Positions 15,379 to 24,711 are shown, counted from the stretch's first letter. The stretch: 57,285 bases of DNA from Myxococcota bacterium (GCA_028277885.1 JANQFK010000001.1:1-57285), one strand, 5' to 3'. The notes: generated by a model not told the origin, from the sequence alone. A program made the numbers and translations.

Positions 15379-16245
15379 TCACGGCCCTCCGGCGGCGCGC
15401 ACGCACCACGCCTCGGCCAGATCGGTCGTCGCCAGGGTCTGGGTGGGATTGGTGGCCGGTCCGATCGTGACGGCCCGGAAGAGGATGGCGTCCCCCGGGC
15501 CCGGCTGAAGCAACGTGATCCGAGGCGTGCTGGTCCAGTAGGTCACGTTCTGGCCGGGAGGCAGGACGAAGGGCTGGAAGGGGGCGAGCCCGTAGGTGGA
15601 GGGCGCCGTCTCCACCAGCAGGCTCACCAGCTCCGAGAGCTTCGGAAGTCGCCAGCCCATGTGCCCCTGGATGTCGAGCTGGGTGCAGCGGCTCCGCGCG
15701 AGCGCGAAGGGGCTCGGTGGGGTGCCGGGCTCCCGCTGCCAGACCAGCTGCGTCTCCCGGTCCAGCACCATGGCATCGCCGGGCAGCAGGACGAAGCGCT
15801 GGGAGGGATCGTCCAGCGGCAGCCAGACCGGCCCCGGGCTCGGCTCCCGGGGGCCACCCTCGACGCTCTCCCAGGCATCGCCGGAGCCGAAGAGCACGTG
15901 GAGCGTGGACTCGATGGCACCCGTGTCTCCCCGGCCCACGACCTCGCAGCTCACGGAGCCGCCGAAGCTCAAGCCCGACGGAGCAATCGGCAGGGAGAGC
16001 GTCGAGCCGGGCGCGATCGGCGTCACGGGCAGGACGGCCACGATGGCGCCCGTCTCGCGGCGACACAGGGCCGACACCGTCGTCGCGCCGACGGAGGCGA
16101 CGTCGAGCTTCATGCCGAAGGCGAGCGCGTAGGCGCCGATGGTGGCGGGGCCCGCCGTCTCCTCCTCGGCCCGGGCGGGCTGGGGCAGGGTCGTCCAGAC
16201 GATCAGCAGGAACGCGGGAAGGAGCGCGAAGGGCCGTCGGTGCAT
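15379..16245 (-). CDS. Secreted DUF1566 (Lcl C-terminal-like) domain protein
   Basis: A 288-residue secreted protein with signal peptide (ALLPAFLLIVWTTLPQPARA). The C-terminal ~130 residues have the DUF1566 pattern: an MVLDRETQLVWQRE strand, GHMGWRLPKLSEL and YWTSTPRI, ending in AWCVRAA. The N-terminal half is a beta-rich stretch without a recognised family. DUF1566 domains often occur in surface or adhesive proteins. ATG at 16245 is chosen; the sequence GAGGAGACCCCC directly before it is identical to that before the upstream FecR gene. It is the last gene of a minus-strand cluster headed by a CHASE2/HD-GYP regulator. Confidence 0.8.
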   Translation of the reverse strand: MHRRPFALLPAFLLIVWTTLPQPARAEEETAGPATIGAYALAFGMKLDVASVGATTVSALCRRETGAIVAVLPVTPIAPGSTLSLPIAPSGLSFGGSVSCEVVGRGDTGAIESTLHVLFGSGDAWESVEGGPREPSPGPVWLPLDDPSQRFVLLPGDAMVLDRETQLVWQREPGTPPSPFALARSRCTQLDIQGHMGWRLPKLSELVSLLVETAPSTYGLAPFQPFVLPPGQNVTYWTSTPRITLLQPGPGDAILFRAVTIGPATNPTQTLATTDLAEAWCVRAAGGP

Positions 16246-16285
16246 GGGGGTCTCCTCGCCCACCCCCATGCACCCATTCTACGCA

Positions 16286-17572
16286 CTAGAAGGTGGGCGC
16301 CACGCCCCCCAAAAAGGTGTTCAGCTCCGCCGGATCGACCCCGTACTCCATCAGGAGCTGCACCATCGGGGCCCCCAGGCCGGCCGCGCCGATGTCCCCG
16401 GCCAGGAAGTCGTCGACCTGGTCCTCGGTGAGCACCGTGTAGAGGCCGTTCGCGCCGAAGATCCTCATCTTGTCGTCCTGGATCGTGTAGGTGAAGGGGA
16501 TGCCGGCCAGGAAGGGGTTGCTGCCCGGCGGCACGCCGCCGGTGCCGTCGTCGTTGAACTCGCCGTCGAGGAGCGAGCCCAGCAGGCCGTCGGGCATGGG
16601 ACCGTCCTTGCGACGCAGGGCGTCGGCCAGGGGGTCGAGCTCCCCGCCGCCCTTCGTGAGGGGCGGCTCCAGGTTCGCCGGGAGGTCGGGGCGCGCCCCG
16701 TCGAGGGCCAGGCCCGGATCCGGTGCGGCGGGCGGCGCCAACCCGGGCTTGCCGTTCACCACGGCGCCGGCCTTGCCGCGCTTCCCGCGCGCGACGGCCT
16801 CGCGCTTCACCGCCTCGGCGGCGCGCTCGTGGGCCCGGATGTCGGCGCCCGCGACGCGGCCGGCGGCCTTCTTGGCCTCGAGGGTCGCGGCCCGGGCGGC
16901 CGGCGGCGCGGCTGCGGCGCGACGCGGCGGCGGCGCGCCCTGGGACCAGGCGTCCCAGGGATCCTCGAAGGGGGTCAAGCGCAGCTCGAAGGGCTGGCCG
17001 GCGCCGCCGAAGGCGGTGAAGCCGGGCCGCACCAGGGTCTCGTGGGCCAGCTCCTCGGCGAGGCCGCGCACGCCGACCTGGCCGCGGAACACCGCCACCG
17101 AGGCGAGCTCGGCCGCACCGGCGTCCACCAGGAAGCGCGTGCCCTTGACGCTCACCACCACCTCCGGCGTGCGCACGTCGAAGCGGTCGCCGTCGTCGCG
17201 CCGCAGCACGTCGAAGAGCGAGCGGCCCTCGTCGAGGCTCACCGCGCGCGGGCCGTTGCTGCCCGTCGCGCCGTCCGCCTCGGCGGGGATGCGCAGCACC
17301 GAGTTCTCGTAGAGCCGCACGGTGCGCGTCCCCATCACCAGCTCCGCGCTGGCGCCGGTCCGCGTGCGCACCGCGACGCCGGGCGCGATGGCGTCGCCGG
17401 CCCGCGCCGCCTTCCAGGCCGGCGGCGTGCCGCTGCCGATCTCCACCACGCCGGTGACGTGGGTGATGCGCGGCCCCGGGCCCGGGGCGAGGGTCGCCAG
17501 GGCGAGGGCCACGGCGGCCAGGGTCCAGCCGCGGCGCCGGCGGTGGGCTCGGATCGATTCGGGATGGGGCAT
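16286..17572 (-). CDS. Secreted FecR-domain protein
   Basis: A 428-residue protein with an N-terminal hydrophobic segment (LAAVALALATLAPGPGP) and a FecR domain: VTGVVEIGSG, then GVAVRTRTGASAELVMG, SVLRIPAE and FDVRTPEVVVSVKGTRF. This is the pattern of periplasmic FecR-like domains, here not linked to a TonB sigma regulator. A long low-complexity Ala/Lys/Pro-rich linker follows (residues ~230-320), then a C-terminal segment with LLMEYGVDPAELNTFLGG. It lies 16 nt downstream of the TPR/beta-barrel gene in an operon with a CHASE2 regulator. FecR proteins beside CHASE2 proteins are a recurring neighbourhood in environmental bacteria; it probably contributes to envelope sensing. Confidence 0.85.
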   Translation of the reverse strand: MPHPESIRAHRRRRGWTLAAVALALATLAPGPGPRITHVTGVVEIGSGTPPAWKAARAGDAIAPGVAVRTRTGASAELVMGTRTVRLYENSVLRIPAEADGATGSNGPRAVSLDEGRSLFDVLRRDDGDRFDVRTPEVVVSVKGTRFLVDAGAAELASVAVFRGQVGVRGLAEELAHETLVRPGFTAFGGAGQPFELRLTPFEDPWDAWSQGAPPPRRAAAAPPAARAATLEAKKAAGRVAGADIRAHERAAEAVKREAVARGKRGKAGAVVNGKPGLAPPAAPDPGLALDGARPDLPANLEPPLTKGGGELDPLADALRRKDGPMPDGLLGSLLDGEFNDDGTGGVPPGSNPFLAGIPFTYTIQDDKMRIFGANGLYTVLTEDQVDDFLAGDIGAAGLGAPMVQLLMEYGVDPAELNTFLGGVAPTF

Positions 17573-17588
17573 GGGGGTCTCCTCGGGT

Positions 17589-19121
17589 TCAGTAGGTGTG
17601 GAGTCGCAGGTTCACGCCCAGGACGTCGCGGTCGTAGGCGTAGAGATCGACGTTCGAGTGGCGCTCGATGCGCCGGAACGAGAGCTCGAGGTCGCTCCAG
17701 CGGGTGAGCGGGCGCGCCAGGGCGAGCCGGGCGTCCACCACGAAGTCGCTTCGCTTGTCCGGATCGACGGTGCCGACGCCGTTGTCGGTGAGGAAGTCGA
17801 TCACGTTGTGGTGGGCGTAGCGCTCGTAGCCCAGGGTGAGCGTGGTGCTCGCCTCGACCTTCCAGGGCAGGGGCACGCGCAGCCGCCAGCTCGCCTCCCA
17901 GAGGTCGTGGTCGAAGGCCGCCGCGAGACCGAAGAGATCGCGCTTCGCCTCGGTGTCGGTGCGGGCGTAGCGCAGGCCGAGCGCGCTCCAGCTCCCGGCG
18001 CGCCAGGGGAGGGTGAGGAAGTGCTCGAAGCCCGCCCCCACCACGAAGGCGTCGCGCTCCAGGGAGGGCAGGAAGGCCTTCTCCCGGTAGTCCCGCCGCT
18101 CGCCCTCGACGAAGGCGCGCAGCAGCCCGGCGCGCGGGCCCAGCTCGACCAGCAGGTTCGGCCGCAGCCCGGCGCGCATCAGGTAGGGGTCCGAGTCCAG
18201 GTGGCTGGTGCTGCCGAAGGCGTCGAGGCGCAGGGCGATGCGCTCGGCCGCGCGCCAGGCGCCGGAGCCGAAGACCAGGTGGCTCTGCTGGTCGAAGCCG
18301 TCGAGCTCGTCGTGCTCGGTCTGGTCGAAGCGGTAGCCGAGGGTCAGGCTGGCGTCGTCCCGGCGGATCGGCCGCCAGGAGACCCCGCCGGCCCACAGCC
18401 AGCGCGCGTCGCGCCGGTCCGTCGAGGGACCGGGCAGGTCCGTGCCGCTGTCCAGGGTGACGTTGCTGTCGTACTCGAAGCCGCCCTCGGCGTAGAGCTC
18501 CAGGGAGCGGCCCGGCGCCTGGCGCGGCCGGCCCCGCAGCAGCCGGCGGGCGCGGTCCGCCACCTCGCCGCCGGGGTCGAGCTCGATGGCCTCGCGCAGC
18601 AGCTCCTCTCCGGTCCGGCGGTCGCCCGACTCGAGGCGGCCGAGTCCGCGCAGCAGCAGGGCCTCGGGCGCGACGTCGGGGTCGAGGGAGGCGGCCGCCC
18701 GGAGCGCGCGGTCCGCGGCCTCCCGGCGGCCGAGCCGCCGCAGCGCGAGCCCGCGGTAGAGCTGGGCCGCGGCGTCGCTGCCGTCGCGCGCCAGGGCCCG
18801 CTCGAGGGCCGCCAGGGCCTCGGCGTAGCGGCCCGCCTCGTAGAGGGCGCGGCCGCGCTCGAAGGCGGCGTCGGGCCGGCGCCCGGGGAAGCGCGCCTCG
18901 AAGCGCGCGAAGGCCTCGGCGGCCTCGCCCGAGCGGCCCGCCGCCCGCAGCTCCCGGGCCAGGGCCCAGAGCAGGTCCGGGTCGTCGGGGTGCTCGGCCA
19001 GCGCCGCCTCGAGCCGCTGCACCGGGTCCGACGGCTCCGCCGCCGCCGGCGCCGCCGCGCAGACGAGGGCGCCCAGCAGGCCGGCCAGCAGCCAGCGTCC
19101 CAGCCGCGTCCCGCCGCTCAC
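17589..19121 (-). CDS. TPR-repeat outer-membrane beta-barrel protein
   Basis: A 510-residue exported protein. After a signal peptide (LLGALVCAAAPAAAE) come about 170 residues of tetratricopeptide-like repeats (ALAEHPDDPDLLWALARELR, FERGRALYEAGRYAEALAAL, AQLYRGLALRRLGRREAA). The second part (~residues 205-510) is rich in alternating aromatic strands such as LTLGYRFDQTEHD and LTLGYERYAHHN. It ends VLGVNLRLHTY, with a penultimate residue and aromatic terminus typical of outer-membrane barrels. The GTG start overlaps the stop of the upstream HD-GYP gene by 4 nt, so it is translationally coupled. A scaffold or surface-export role is possible; no substrate is evident. Confidence 0.82.
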   Translation of the reverse strand: MSGGTRLGRWLLAGLLGALVCAAAPAAAEPSDPVQRLEAALAEHPDDPDLLWALARELRAAGRSGEAAEAFARFEARFPGRRPDAAFERGRALYEAGRYAEALAALERALARDGSDAAAQLYRGLALRRLGRREAADRALRAAASLDPDVAPEALLLRGLGRLESGDRRTGEELLREAIELDPGGEVADRARRLLRGRPRQAPGRSLELYAEGGFEYDSNVTLDSGTDLPGPSTDRRDARWLWAGGVSWRPIRRDDASLTLGYRFDQTEHDELDGFDQQSHLVFGSGAWRAAERIALRLDAFGSTSHLDSDPYLMRAGLRPNLLVELGPRAGLLRAFVEGERRDYREKAFLPSLERDAFVVGAGFEHFLTLPWRAGSWSALGLRYARTDTEAKRDLFGLAAAFDHDLWEASWRLRVPLPWKVEASTTLTLGYERYAHHNVIDFLTDNGVGTVDPDKRSDFVVDARLALARPLTRWSDLELSFRRIERHSNVDLYAYDRDVLGVNLRLHTY

Positions 19122-21349
19122 GCCGGGTCCGCCGCTTCCATGCCCACCAGCGCGAGCATCTCCTCGCCCTCTTCGTCGAGGACGCGGAAGAAGAGGTCCA
19201 CCACGTCGGGGTCGAACTCCGTGCCGCGGCCCTTGTGCAGCAGCTCGAGCACCCGCTCCTGGGGGAAGGCCGGCTTGTAGGGCCGCGCGCTCGAGAGCGC
19301 GTCCCACACGTCGACCACGGTGACGATGCGCGCGCCGAGGGGGATCGTCTCGCCGGCCAGCCCGTCGGGGTAGCCGCGGCCGTCCCAGCGCTCGTGGTGG
19401 TGGCGGATGCAGCCCAGGGTGGTGCAGGTGATGCCCGAGATGGGCTGCACGATGCGCTCGCCCACCTCGGTGTGGCTCTCCATCACGCGGCGCTCTTCCG
19501 GCGTGAAGCTGCCGGGCTTGAGCAGGATCTCGTCGCGGATCCCGATCTTGCCGACGTCGTGGAGCAGCGCGCCCAGGCGGATCGACTCGATCTCCTCCTC
19601 GGCCAGGCCCAGCCGCGCCGCCATGGTGGTGGAGAAGATCGCCAGGCGGCGGCAGTGCATCTCGGTGTAGCCGTCGCGCGCCTCGATGGCGCTGGCGATG
19701 GCCTCCACCGAGGTCTCGAAGCTGCGACGCAGGTCCTCGACCAGGCGCAGGTTGCCCGCGGAGAGCGCGATCTGCGCGCCCACGGTGGCGACGGTGCGCA
19801 GCTGCACGGGCTCGAGGGCGGCGCTGCCCGCGCGCTCCACCACGAGCACGCCCACCGGAAGCTCGCCGGCGTGGAGCGGCGCGTAGACGGCGACGCCCGG
19901 CGCCGCGTCGCGTCCCGGGATGCGGCCCTCGAAGACGCGGGGCTCGCTCCCGGCGAACACCTCGGCGGCGAGATCGAGATCGCCCGCTTCGGGTCCGCCC
20001 TCGGGGCTCCAGGCCAGGCGGCGCCCGTCGAGGACGCCGTCGGGCCGCGCCCGGTAGAGCGCCACGCCGCTCGCGCCCACCACCTCGCCGAGCAGGTGCA
20101 GGCCGAGCTCGAGGCCCCCGTCGCTGGTGACGCCGGTGCTGGCCTCGCCGATGCGGAAGACCGCCGCCAGCGAGCTCTCCTGCTCGGCCACCTGGCGGCC
20201 GATGCGCGAGCGCACCACCTCGAGGCCCAGCACGTACTGGAGCGCGACCACGGCGCAGGGCGCCACGGGGTCGAGCCACCAGCCGGTCTGGAGCAGCAGC
20301 GCGGCGCTGCCTCCCACCACGCCGGTGGCGAGCGCGGCGAGGCGGACCACCCGGCGTCCGTGGGAGCCGCGCGCGCCGGAGAGGCGCCCGGCCGCCAGGG
20401 CGAGCAGCGCGATGGCGGCGAGGCGCACGCCCTGGCCGGCGCGTCGCAGCACCGGCTCGCCGGCGCGCTCCGCCGCCAGGGTGCGGAAGGCCACGGCCTG
20501 GATCAGGACGCCCGGCGCCGCCGGGTCGAGGGGCGTGGGCCAGAGGTCCTGGAGCTCCGCCGCCGTGGCGCCCACCATCACCACGCGTCCGGCCACGTCG
20601 CGCGGGTCGAAGCGCCCGTCGAGCACGTCGCTCATGGAGAGCAGCGGGATCGCGGGCCGCTGCCGGCGGTAGTCGATCGCGAAGGTCTCGCCGACGCGCG
20701 GCCGGCTGGCCTGCGCGGTGGCGACGTCGAGGGCCGCCTCGGCGAGGGAGACCGTGGGCGCTCCGGCCACGTCGATGGCGCGGGGCGAGCGGCGCACCAC
20801 GCCGTCGGCGTCCACGGGCACCATCACGCTCCCGATCGCCGCGGCGCCCCGGGCGAGGCGCGGGATCGGCAGGCTGGCGATCTCGAGCTCGGCGCCGCCG
20901 AGGTCCTGGAACTGCCGGAAGCTCGCGAGCACGACGCGTCCCGAGGCGGCGACGGCAGCGGCGAAGGCCGCGTCGTCGGCGGGGTCGCGCGGCGTGGAGA
21001 AGTCGACGTCGAAGGCGATGGCGACGGCGCCGGCGGCGTCGAGGCGCGTCACCGCGTCGGCGTAGAAGCGCCGGGGCCAGGGCCACTCGGGCAGGGCGCG
21101 CAGGCTCTGGGGATCGATGGCGACCACGGCGACGCCCGGCGCCGAGGCCGGCGGCGTCGGCGGGCGGCGGGCCGCGAGGGCGAGGGCGGCGTCGGCCACG
21201 GGCCGCTCGAGCGGCGCCAGGGCACCGATCGCCACCAGCACGGCCGCGCACAGCGCCGCCGCGCCCGCGAGTCCGAGCTCGTGGACCGATTCCCGCAAGG
21301 GCACCCCGAGGTCCGGGCGCACCCATCCTCGCGGCGGGCCCGGATCCAC
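19118..21349 (-). CDS. CHASE2-GAF-HD-GYP signalling protein (cyclic-di-GMP phosphodiesterase)
   Basis: A 743-residue membrane regulator. One N-terminal transmembrane segment (~residues 25-45) precedes a CHASE2 extracytoplasmic domain (VAVVAIDPQSLRAL ... GRVVMVGATAAELQD). Further membrane segments at ~305-375 follow, then a GAF-like domain and an HD-GYP domain. The HD pair is His597-Asp598 (LLHDVGKIGI) and the GYP motif occurs in WDGRGYPDGL, so hydrolysis of cyclic di-GMP is expected. CHASE2 domains sense unknown extracellular cues. It is coupled to the TPR/barrel and FecR genes, implying that envelope state feeds into cyclic-di-GMP turnover. Confidence 0.9.
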   Translation of the reverse strand: MDPGPPRGWVRPDLGVPLRESVHELGLAGAAALCAAVLVAIGALAPLERPVADAALALAARRPPTPPASAPGVAVVAIDPQSLRALPEWPWPRRFYADAVTRLDAAGAVAIAFDVDFSTPRDPADDAAFAAAVAASGRVVLASFRQFQDLGGAELEIASLPIPRLARGAAAIGSVMVPVDADGVVRRSPRAIDVAGAPTVSLAEAALDVATAQASRPRVGETFAIDYRRQRPAIPLLSMSDVLDGRFDPRDVAGRVVMVGATAAELQDLWPTPLDPAAPGVLIQAVAFRTLAAERAGEPVLRRAGQGVRLAAIALLALAAGRLSGARGSHGRRVVRLAALATGVVGGSAALLLQTGWWLDPVAPCAVVALQYVLGLEVVRSRIGRQVAEQESSLAAVFRIGEASTGVTSDGGLELGLHLLGEVVGASGVALYRARPDGVLDGRRLAWSPEGGPEAGDLDLAAEVFAGSEPRVFEGRIPGRDAAPGVAVYAPLHAGELPVGVLVVERAGSAALEPVQLRTVATVGAQIALSAGNLRLVEDLRRSFETSVEAIASAIEARDGYTEMHCRRLAIFSTTMAARLGLAEEEIESIRLGALLHDVGKIGIRDEILLKPGSFTPEERRVMESHTEVGERIVQPISGITCTTLGCIRHHHERWDGRGYPDGLAGETIPLGARIVTVVDVWDALSSARPYKPAFPQERVLELLHKGRGTEFDPDVVDLFFRVLDEEGEEMLALVGMEAADPA

Positions 21350-21386
21350 TCAGGAATCGGCCGGCCCCCACCCCGTCTTGAGGAGC

Positions 21387-21404
21387 CTGTCCCCGTGGGG
21401 GCAG
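21387..21404 (-). terminator. Hairpin between the small secreted gene and the CHASE2 gene
   Basis: A compact self-complementary sequence (CTGTCCCCGTGGGGGCAG on the plus strand), 8 nt past the stop of the small secreted protein. The loop is very tight and no U-tract follows; it could attenuate read-through to the CHASE2 gene. Confidence 0.35.
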
Positions 21405-21411
21405 GGCCCGC

Positions 21412-21819
21412 TCAGTAGACCCAGCGGCCTCCCTGGTAGCGGAAGATCTCCGTCACCGGGGTGCTGGCGGCCACGCTGCAGCGCGTCGCCTTGCGGTCGC
21501 TGCAGGCGTAGAGGTTCTCGCGGTAGCGCAGCACGCCCACGTAGGGGGCCGAGGGATGGCCCGTGGGCTTGAGCTCCGTCTCGAAGTCCGTCGCGTAGCC
21601 CCGGTAGGTGTACTGGCCGCCGCTCTCGATCTTGGGCTTGCTGCGGTTGCTCCGCTCGGCCTTCTGCATCTTGCCCATCCACTGCTGGGCGAAGCTCTCG
21701 AAGGCACGGTTGGCGCGCTCCTGGCCTCCGTCGGGGATGGCGGCCGGCGGGCCGGCGAGGGCGGAGGTCCCGACGGTGGGGATCAGCGCCACGCAGGCGA
21801 GAAGCAGGAGTCGACGCAC
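21412..21819 (-). CDS. Small secreted protein, unknown function
   Basis: A 135-residue protein with an N-terminal signal peptide (LLLLACVALIPTVGTSALA). The mature part has a basic helix (FAQQWMGKMQKAERSNRSK) and a beta-rich C-terminal half with YTYRGYATDF, YVGVLRYRENLYAC and IFRYQGGRWVY. Two cysteines about 11 residues apart could form a disulfide. No family is recognised. The GTG start at 21819 is preceded by GAGGAGAACCCC, closely like the ribosome sites of the two distal genes in the same cluster, so it is probably the cluster's first gene. Confidence 0.75.
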   Translation of the reverse strand: MRRLLLLACVALIPTVGTSALAGPPAAIPDGGQERANRAFESFAQQWMGKMQKAERSNRSKPKIESGGQYTYRGYATDFETELKPTGHPSAPYVGVLRYRENLYACSDRKATRCSVAASTPVTEIFRYQGGRWVY

Positions 21820-22156
21820 GGGGTTCTCCTCGCTGGGGTTTCCGGAGGCCGACCTCCGGACCCGGGTAAGAGCTGGGCTTCCCCTCGGATCGGAAGGTCC
21901 ACGTCCGCGCTTGATCCCCCGGCGAGCTCGAACGGGGTTCGACGCGGGGGTTACGACGCGGGCCCCGAGCCGGATCTTCGGACCCGCCCGTCACCCGGGA
22001 CGTGATCCATCTTACACCTCGCGGGCCCGGAAATCGCGGGGGGCGGCGGTTTCCGTGACGGGACCGCGACGTCGGGGTTGAAGTTGCGTGGAGCCCGGGT
22101 GGCCGGATTTTGGCGCCCGTTTCCCGACCCCTTCGGGGCCGGTACCCTGTGGGCCG
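21820..22156. other. 337-nt divergent intergenic region upstream of phoB
   Basis: No gene is seen. It holds the divergent control sequences for the small secreted gene (minus) and phoB (plus). TACCCT at 22143-22148 lies only 9 nt before the phoB ATG. A weak reversed Pho-box-like pair (GTGACG at 22055, GCGACG at 22066) is present but unconvincing. Confidence 0.5.
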
Positions 22157-22837
22157 ATGGCGACCCGAATCCTCGTCGTCGACGACGAGCCCGATCTGCT
22201 GGAGCTCGTCCGCTTCAACCTCGCCCAGGCGGGCTTCGAGGTGGAGACCGCCGAGACCGGCGAGGAGGGCATCACGCTTGCCCGGGGCCATCGGCCGGAC
22301 CTGATGGTGCTGGACGTGATGCTGCCGGACCTCTCGGGCACCGAGGTGTGCCGGAGGATCCGCTCGGACGCGGAGCTCGCGGGGCTCCCCATCCTGATGC
22401 TCACCGCCAAGTCCGAGGAGGTGGACCGCATCGTGGGCTTCGAGCTGGGCGTGGACGACTACGTCACCAAGCCCTTCAGCCCGCGGGAGCTCACCTTGCG
22501 CGTGCAGGCCATCCTGCGGCGCTCGCGCAACGAGCCCGCCCAGGCCAACGTGATGCGCCAGGGCTCGATCGAGCTCGACCCCGAGCGGCACCGCTGCCGG
22601 GTGGACGGCGACGCGATCTCGCTCACCGCCAAGGAGTTCCAGCTCCTCGTCACCCTGATGAGCCGCCCCGGCCGGGTCTTCGCCCGGGAGCAGCTCCTCG
22701 ACCGGGTCTGGGGCTCGGACATCACGGTGACGCTCCGCACCATCGATACGCACATGAAGCGGCTGCGCGAGAAGCTCGGCTCGAGCGCCGAGCGCATCGA
22801 GACCGTGCGCGGCGTCGGCTACCGCTTCGCGGACTGA
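22157..22837 (+). CDS. phoB: Phosphate regulon response regulator PhoB
   Basis: A 226-residue OmpR/PhoB-family regulator. The receiver domain has the acidic pocket VVDDEP, the phospho-acceptor Asp53 in MVLDVMLPD, Thr in LMLTAK and Lys in YVTKPFSP. The C-terminal winged helix (~residues 130-226) includes LTAKEFQLLVTLMSRPGRVF and VRGVGYRF. It activates Pho genes when phosphorylated by PhoR, whose gene lies 28 nt downstream. Its targets are probably the porin and pstS promoters, which contain Pho boxes. A -10-like TACCCT ends 8 nt before the ATG, so the transcript may be nearly leaderless. Confidence 0.93.
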   Translation: MATRILVVDDEPDLLELVRFNLAQAGFEVETAETGEEGITLARGHRPDLMVLDVMLPDLSGTEVCRRIRSDAELAGLPILMLTAKSEEVDRIVGFELGVDDYVTKPFSPRELTLRVQAILRRSRNEPAQANVMRQGSIELDPERHRCRVDGDAISLTAKEFQLLVTLMSRPGRVFAREQLLDRVWGSDITVTLRTIDTHMKRLREKLGSSAERIETVRGVGYRFAD

Positions 22838-22865
22838 CGCCGCCGCCCCGCGCGGTGGGATCCCG

Positions 22866-24623
22866 ATGACTGGAATCCAGGGAAGGCTTGCGGCGGGCGT
22901 CGCGGCGGTGGTGGTCGCCGTGATCCTCGCCTCGGGCTGGGTGGCCGAGCGCGGCCTGCGCGAACGCGAGACGGCGCTGCTGGCGGACTCCCTGCGCGGG
23001 CGCGCCGCCCTGGTGGTCGAGCTCCTGGACGGTGTGCCGATCCGAATGGAGTCGCGCAGCGAGCTCCAGCCCCTCGCGGTGCGGGCCGCCGCCTCCGCGG
23101 GCGCGCGCGTCACCCTGATCGACCTCCAGGGCCGTGTGGTCGCCGACTCGGGCGTGACCCCCGAGGCCCTCGAAGGCCTCGGAAGCCACGACGAGCGGCC
23201 CGAGGTGCGCGCCGCCCTCGCCGGGCGCACGGGCACGGACACCCGGCTCAGCCAGACCCTGCGGCGCCCCTACCTCTACCTCGGGCTGCCGGCGCCCCGG
23301 GACGCCGGCGTGGTGCGGCTGGCCCTCGACCTCGACCGCGTCGAGGCCCAGGTCTCGGGACTGCGCCGGGAGCTGCTCGTCGCGGGCCTGCTCGGCGTGC
23401 CCCTCGCCCTGGCCCTCGCCTGGGGGCTGTCGGCCCTGGCGCTGCGCCCGGTGCGGGAGCTGCGTCGGGTGGTGGGCTCGATCTCGCGCGGCGATCTCGA
23501 CCAGCGCCTCGCCTGGCGCTCTCGCGACGACCTCGGACGCATCGCCGAGGCGGTGAACCAGATGGGCGACCAGCTCCGACGCCGCCTGCGCGAGGTGACC
23601 GCGGAGAAGGAGCAGCTCCAGGCCGTGCTGGCGGGCATGGCCGAGGGCGTCCTCGTGGTGGACCGCGACGATCGCGTCGTGCTCGCCAACCCGCGCCTGC
23701 GCGAGCTCTTCGGGGCCTGGGGCGAGGTGGCCGGACGCCCCCACTGGGAGGTGATCCGTCGGCCGGAGATCGAGGACGCCGTGCACCTCGCGGCGCGCTC
23801 GAGCGAGCCCGTCACCCTGGAGCTCCAGCTGGGCGAGCCCGACGGGCAGGTGATCGAGATGCACGCCGTGCGCTTCCCGGGGCAGGGCGAGCTGCGCGGC
23901 GTGGTGGCGGTCTTCCACGACCTGACCGAGCTGCGACGCCTCGAGGGCATCCGGCGCGACTTCGTCGCCAACGTGTCCCACGAGCTCAAGACGCCGCTCA
24001 CCGCGATCCGCGGCTTCGCCGAGACGCTCCTCGCCGAGGGGCTCCCCGAGGCCCAGCGCGTCCAGTACCTCGAGGTGATCCTGCGCCACGCCGAGCGGCT
24101 CGGCGCGCTGATCGAGGACGTGCTGGCGCTCTCCCGCGCCGAGAGCCGCAAGCTCCAGCTGGAGCCCGCCGAGGTGGACGTGAGCCGGCTCGCGGCGACG
24201 CTGCTGCGCGATCTCAAGCCGCGCCTGGACGCGGCACGGCTCTCCGCGGACCTGGTCGAGCAGGGCAGGGGGGTGGCCTGGGCGGACCGGCGCAGCGTCG
24301 AGCAGGTGCTCACCAACCTGCTCGACAACGCCGCCAAGTACACCGAGGCCGGCGGCCACATCCAGGTTCGCGTGCTGGGCGGTCCGAGCCAGGTACGGGT
24401 CGAGGTCCAGGACGATGGGATGGGGATCCCGTCCCGGGACCTGCCGCGCATCTTCGAGCGCTTCTACCGCGTCGACAAGGCGAGGTCCCGTGACCTCGGA
24501 GGGACCGGCCTCGGCCTTGCCATCGTGAAGCACCTCGTCCAGTCCATGGGCGGCGGCGTGTTCGTCGACTCCCGGGCCGGGCAGGGCAGCACCTTCTCGT
24601 TCACGCTGCCGACCCACGCCTAG
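22866..24623 (+). CDS. phoR: Phosphate regulon sensor histidine kinase PhoR
   Basis: A 585-residue sensor kinase. Transmembrane segments at ~10-28 and ~172-195 enclose a ~140-residue extracytoplasmic domain, followed by HAMP (PVRELRRVVGSISRGDLDQR), PAS (AVLAGMAEGVLVVDRDDRVVLAN region), HisKA with His372 in VSHELKTPLTAIRGF, and an ATPase domain with NLLDNAAKYT, DDGMGIP and GTGLGLAIVKHL. The extracytoplasmic domain is unlike the short E. coli PhoR and resembles PhoR of Gram-positives and deltaproteobacteria. It phosphorylates PhoB under phosphate limitation, with PstSCAB-PhoU as probable upstream input. Confidence 0.92.
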   Translation: MTGIQGRLAAGVAAVVVAVILASGWVAERGLRERETALLADSLRGRAALVVELLDGVPIRMESRSELQPLAVRAAASAGARVTLIDLQGRVVADSGVTPEALEGLGSHDERPEVRAALAGRTGTDTRLSQTLRRPYLYLGLPAPRDAGVVRLALDLDRVEAQVSGLRRELLVAGLLGVPLALALAWGLSALALRPVRELRRVVGSISRGDLDQRLAWRSRDDLGRIAEAVNQMGDQLRRRLREVTAEKEQLQAVLAGMAEGVLVVDRDDRVVLANPRLRELFGAWGEVAGRPHWEVIRRPEIEDAVHLAARSSEPVTLELQLGEPDGQVIEMHAVRFPGQGELRGVVAVFHDLTELRRLEGIRRDFVANVSHELKTPLTAIRGFAETLLAEGLPEAQRVQYLEVILRHAERLGALIEDVLALSRAESRKLQLEPAEVDVSRLAATLLRDLKPRLDAARLSADLVEQGRGVAWADRRSVEQVLTNLLDNAAKYTEAGGHIQVRVLGGPSQVRVEVQDDGMGIPSRDLPRIFERFYRVDKARSRDLGGTGLGLAIVKHLVQSMGGGVFVDSRAGQGSTFSFTLPTHA

Positions 24624-24711
24624 CGGTGCACACCAGAACGTCGTTTTGATTCATGGAGGCGTCGCGCCCCAGCCGCGCGATGGCCACATGACCACTTCAT
24701 CTTCTTCTCCC

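Noticed and set aside
22055..22071. Pho box upstream of phoB
   Set aside because: GTGACG and GCGACG are 11 bp apart but reversed relative to phoB and imperfect.
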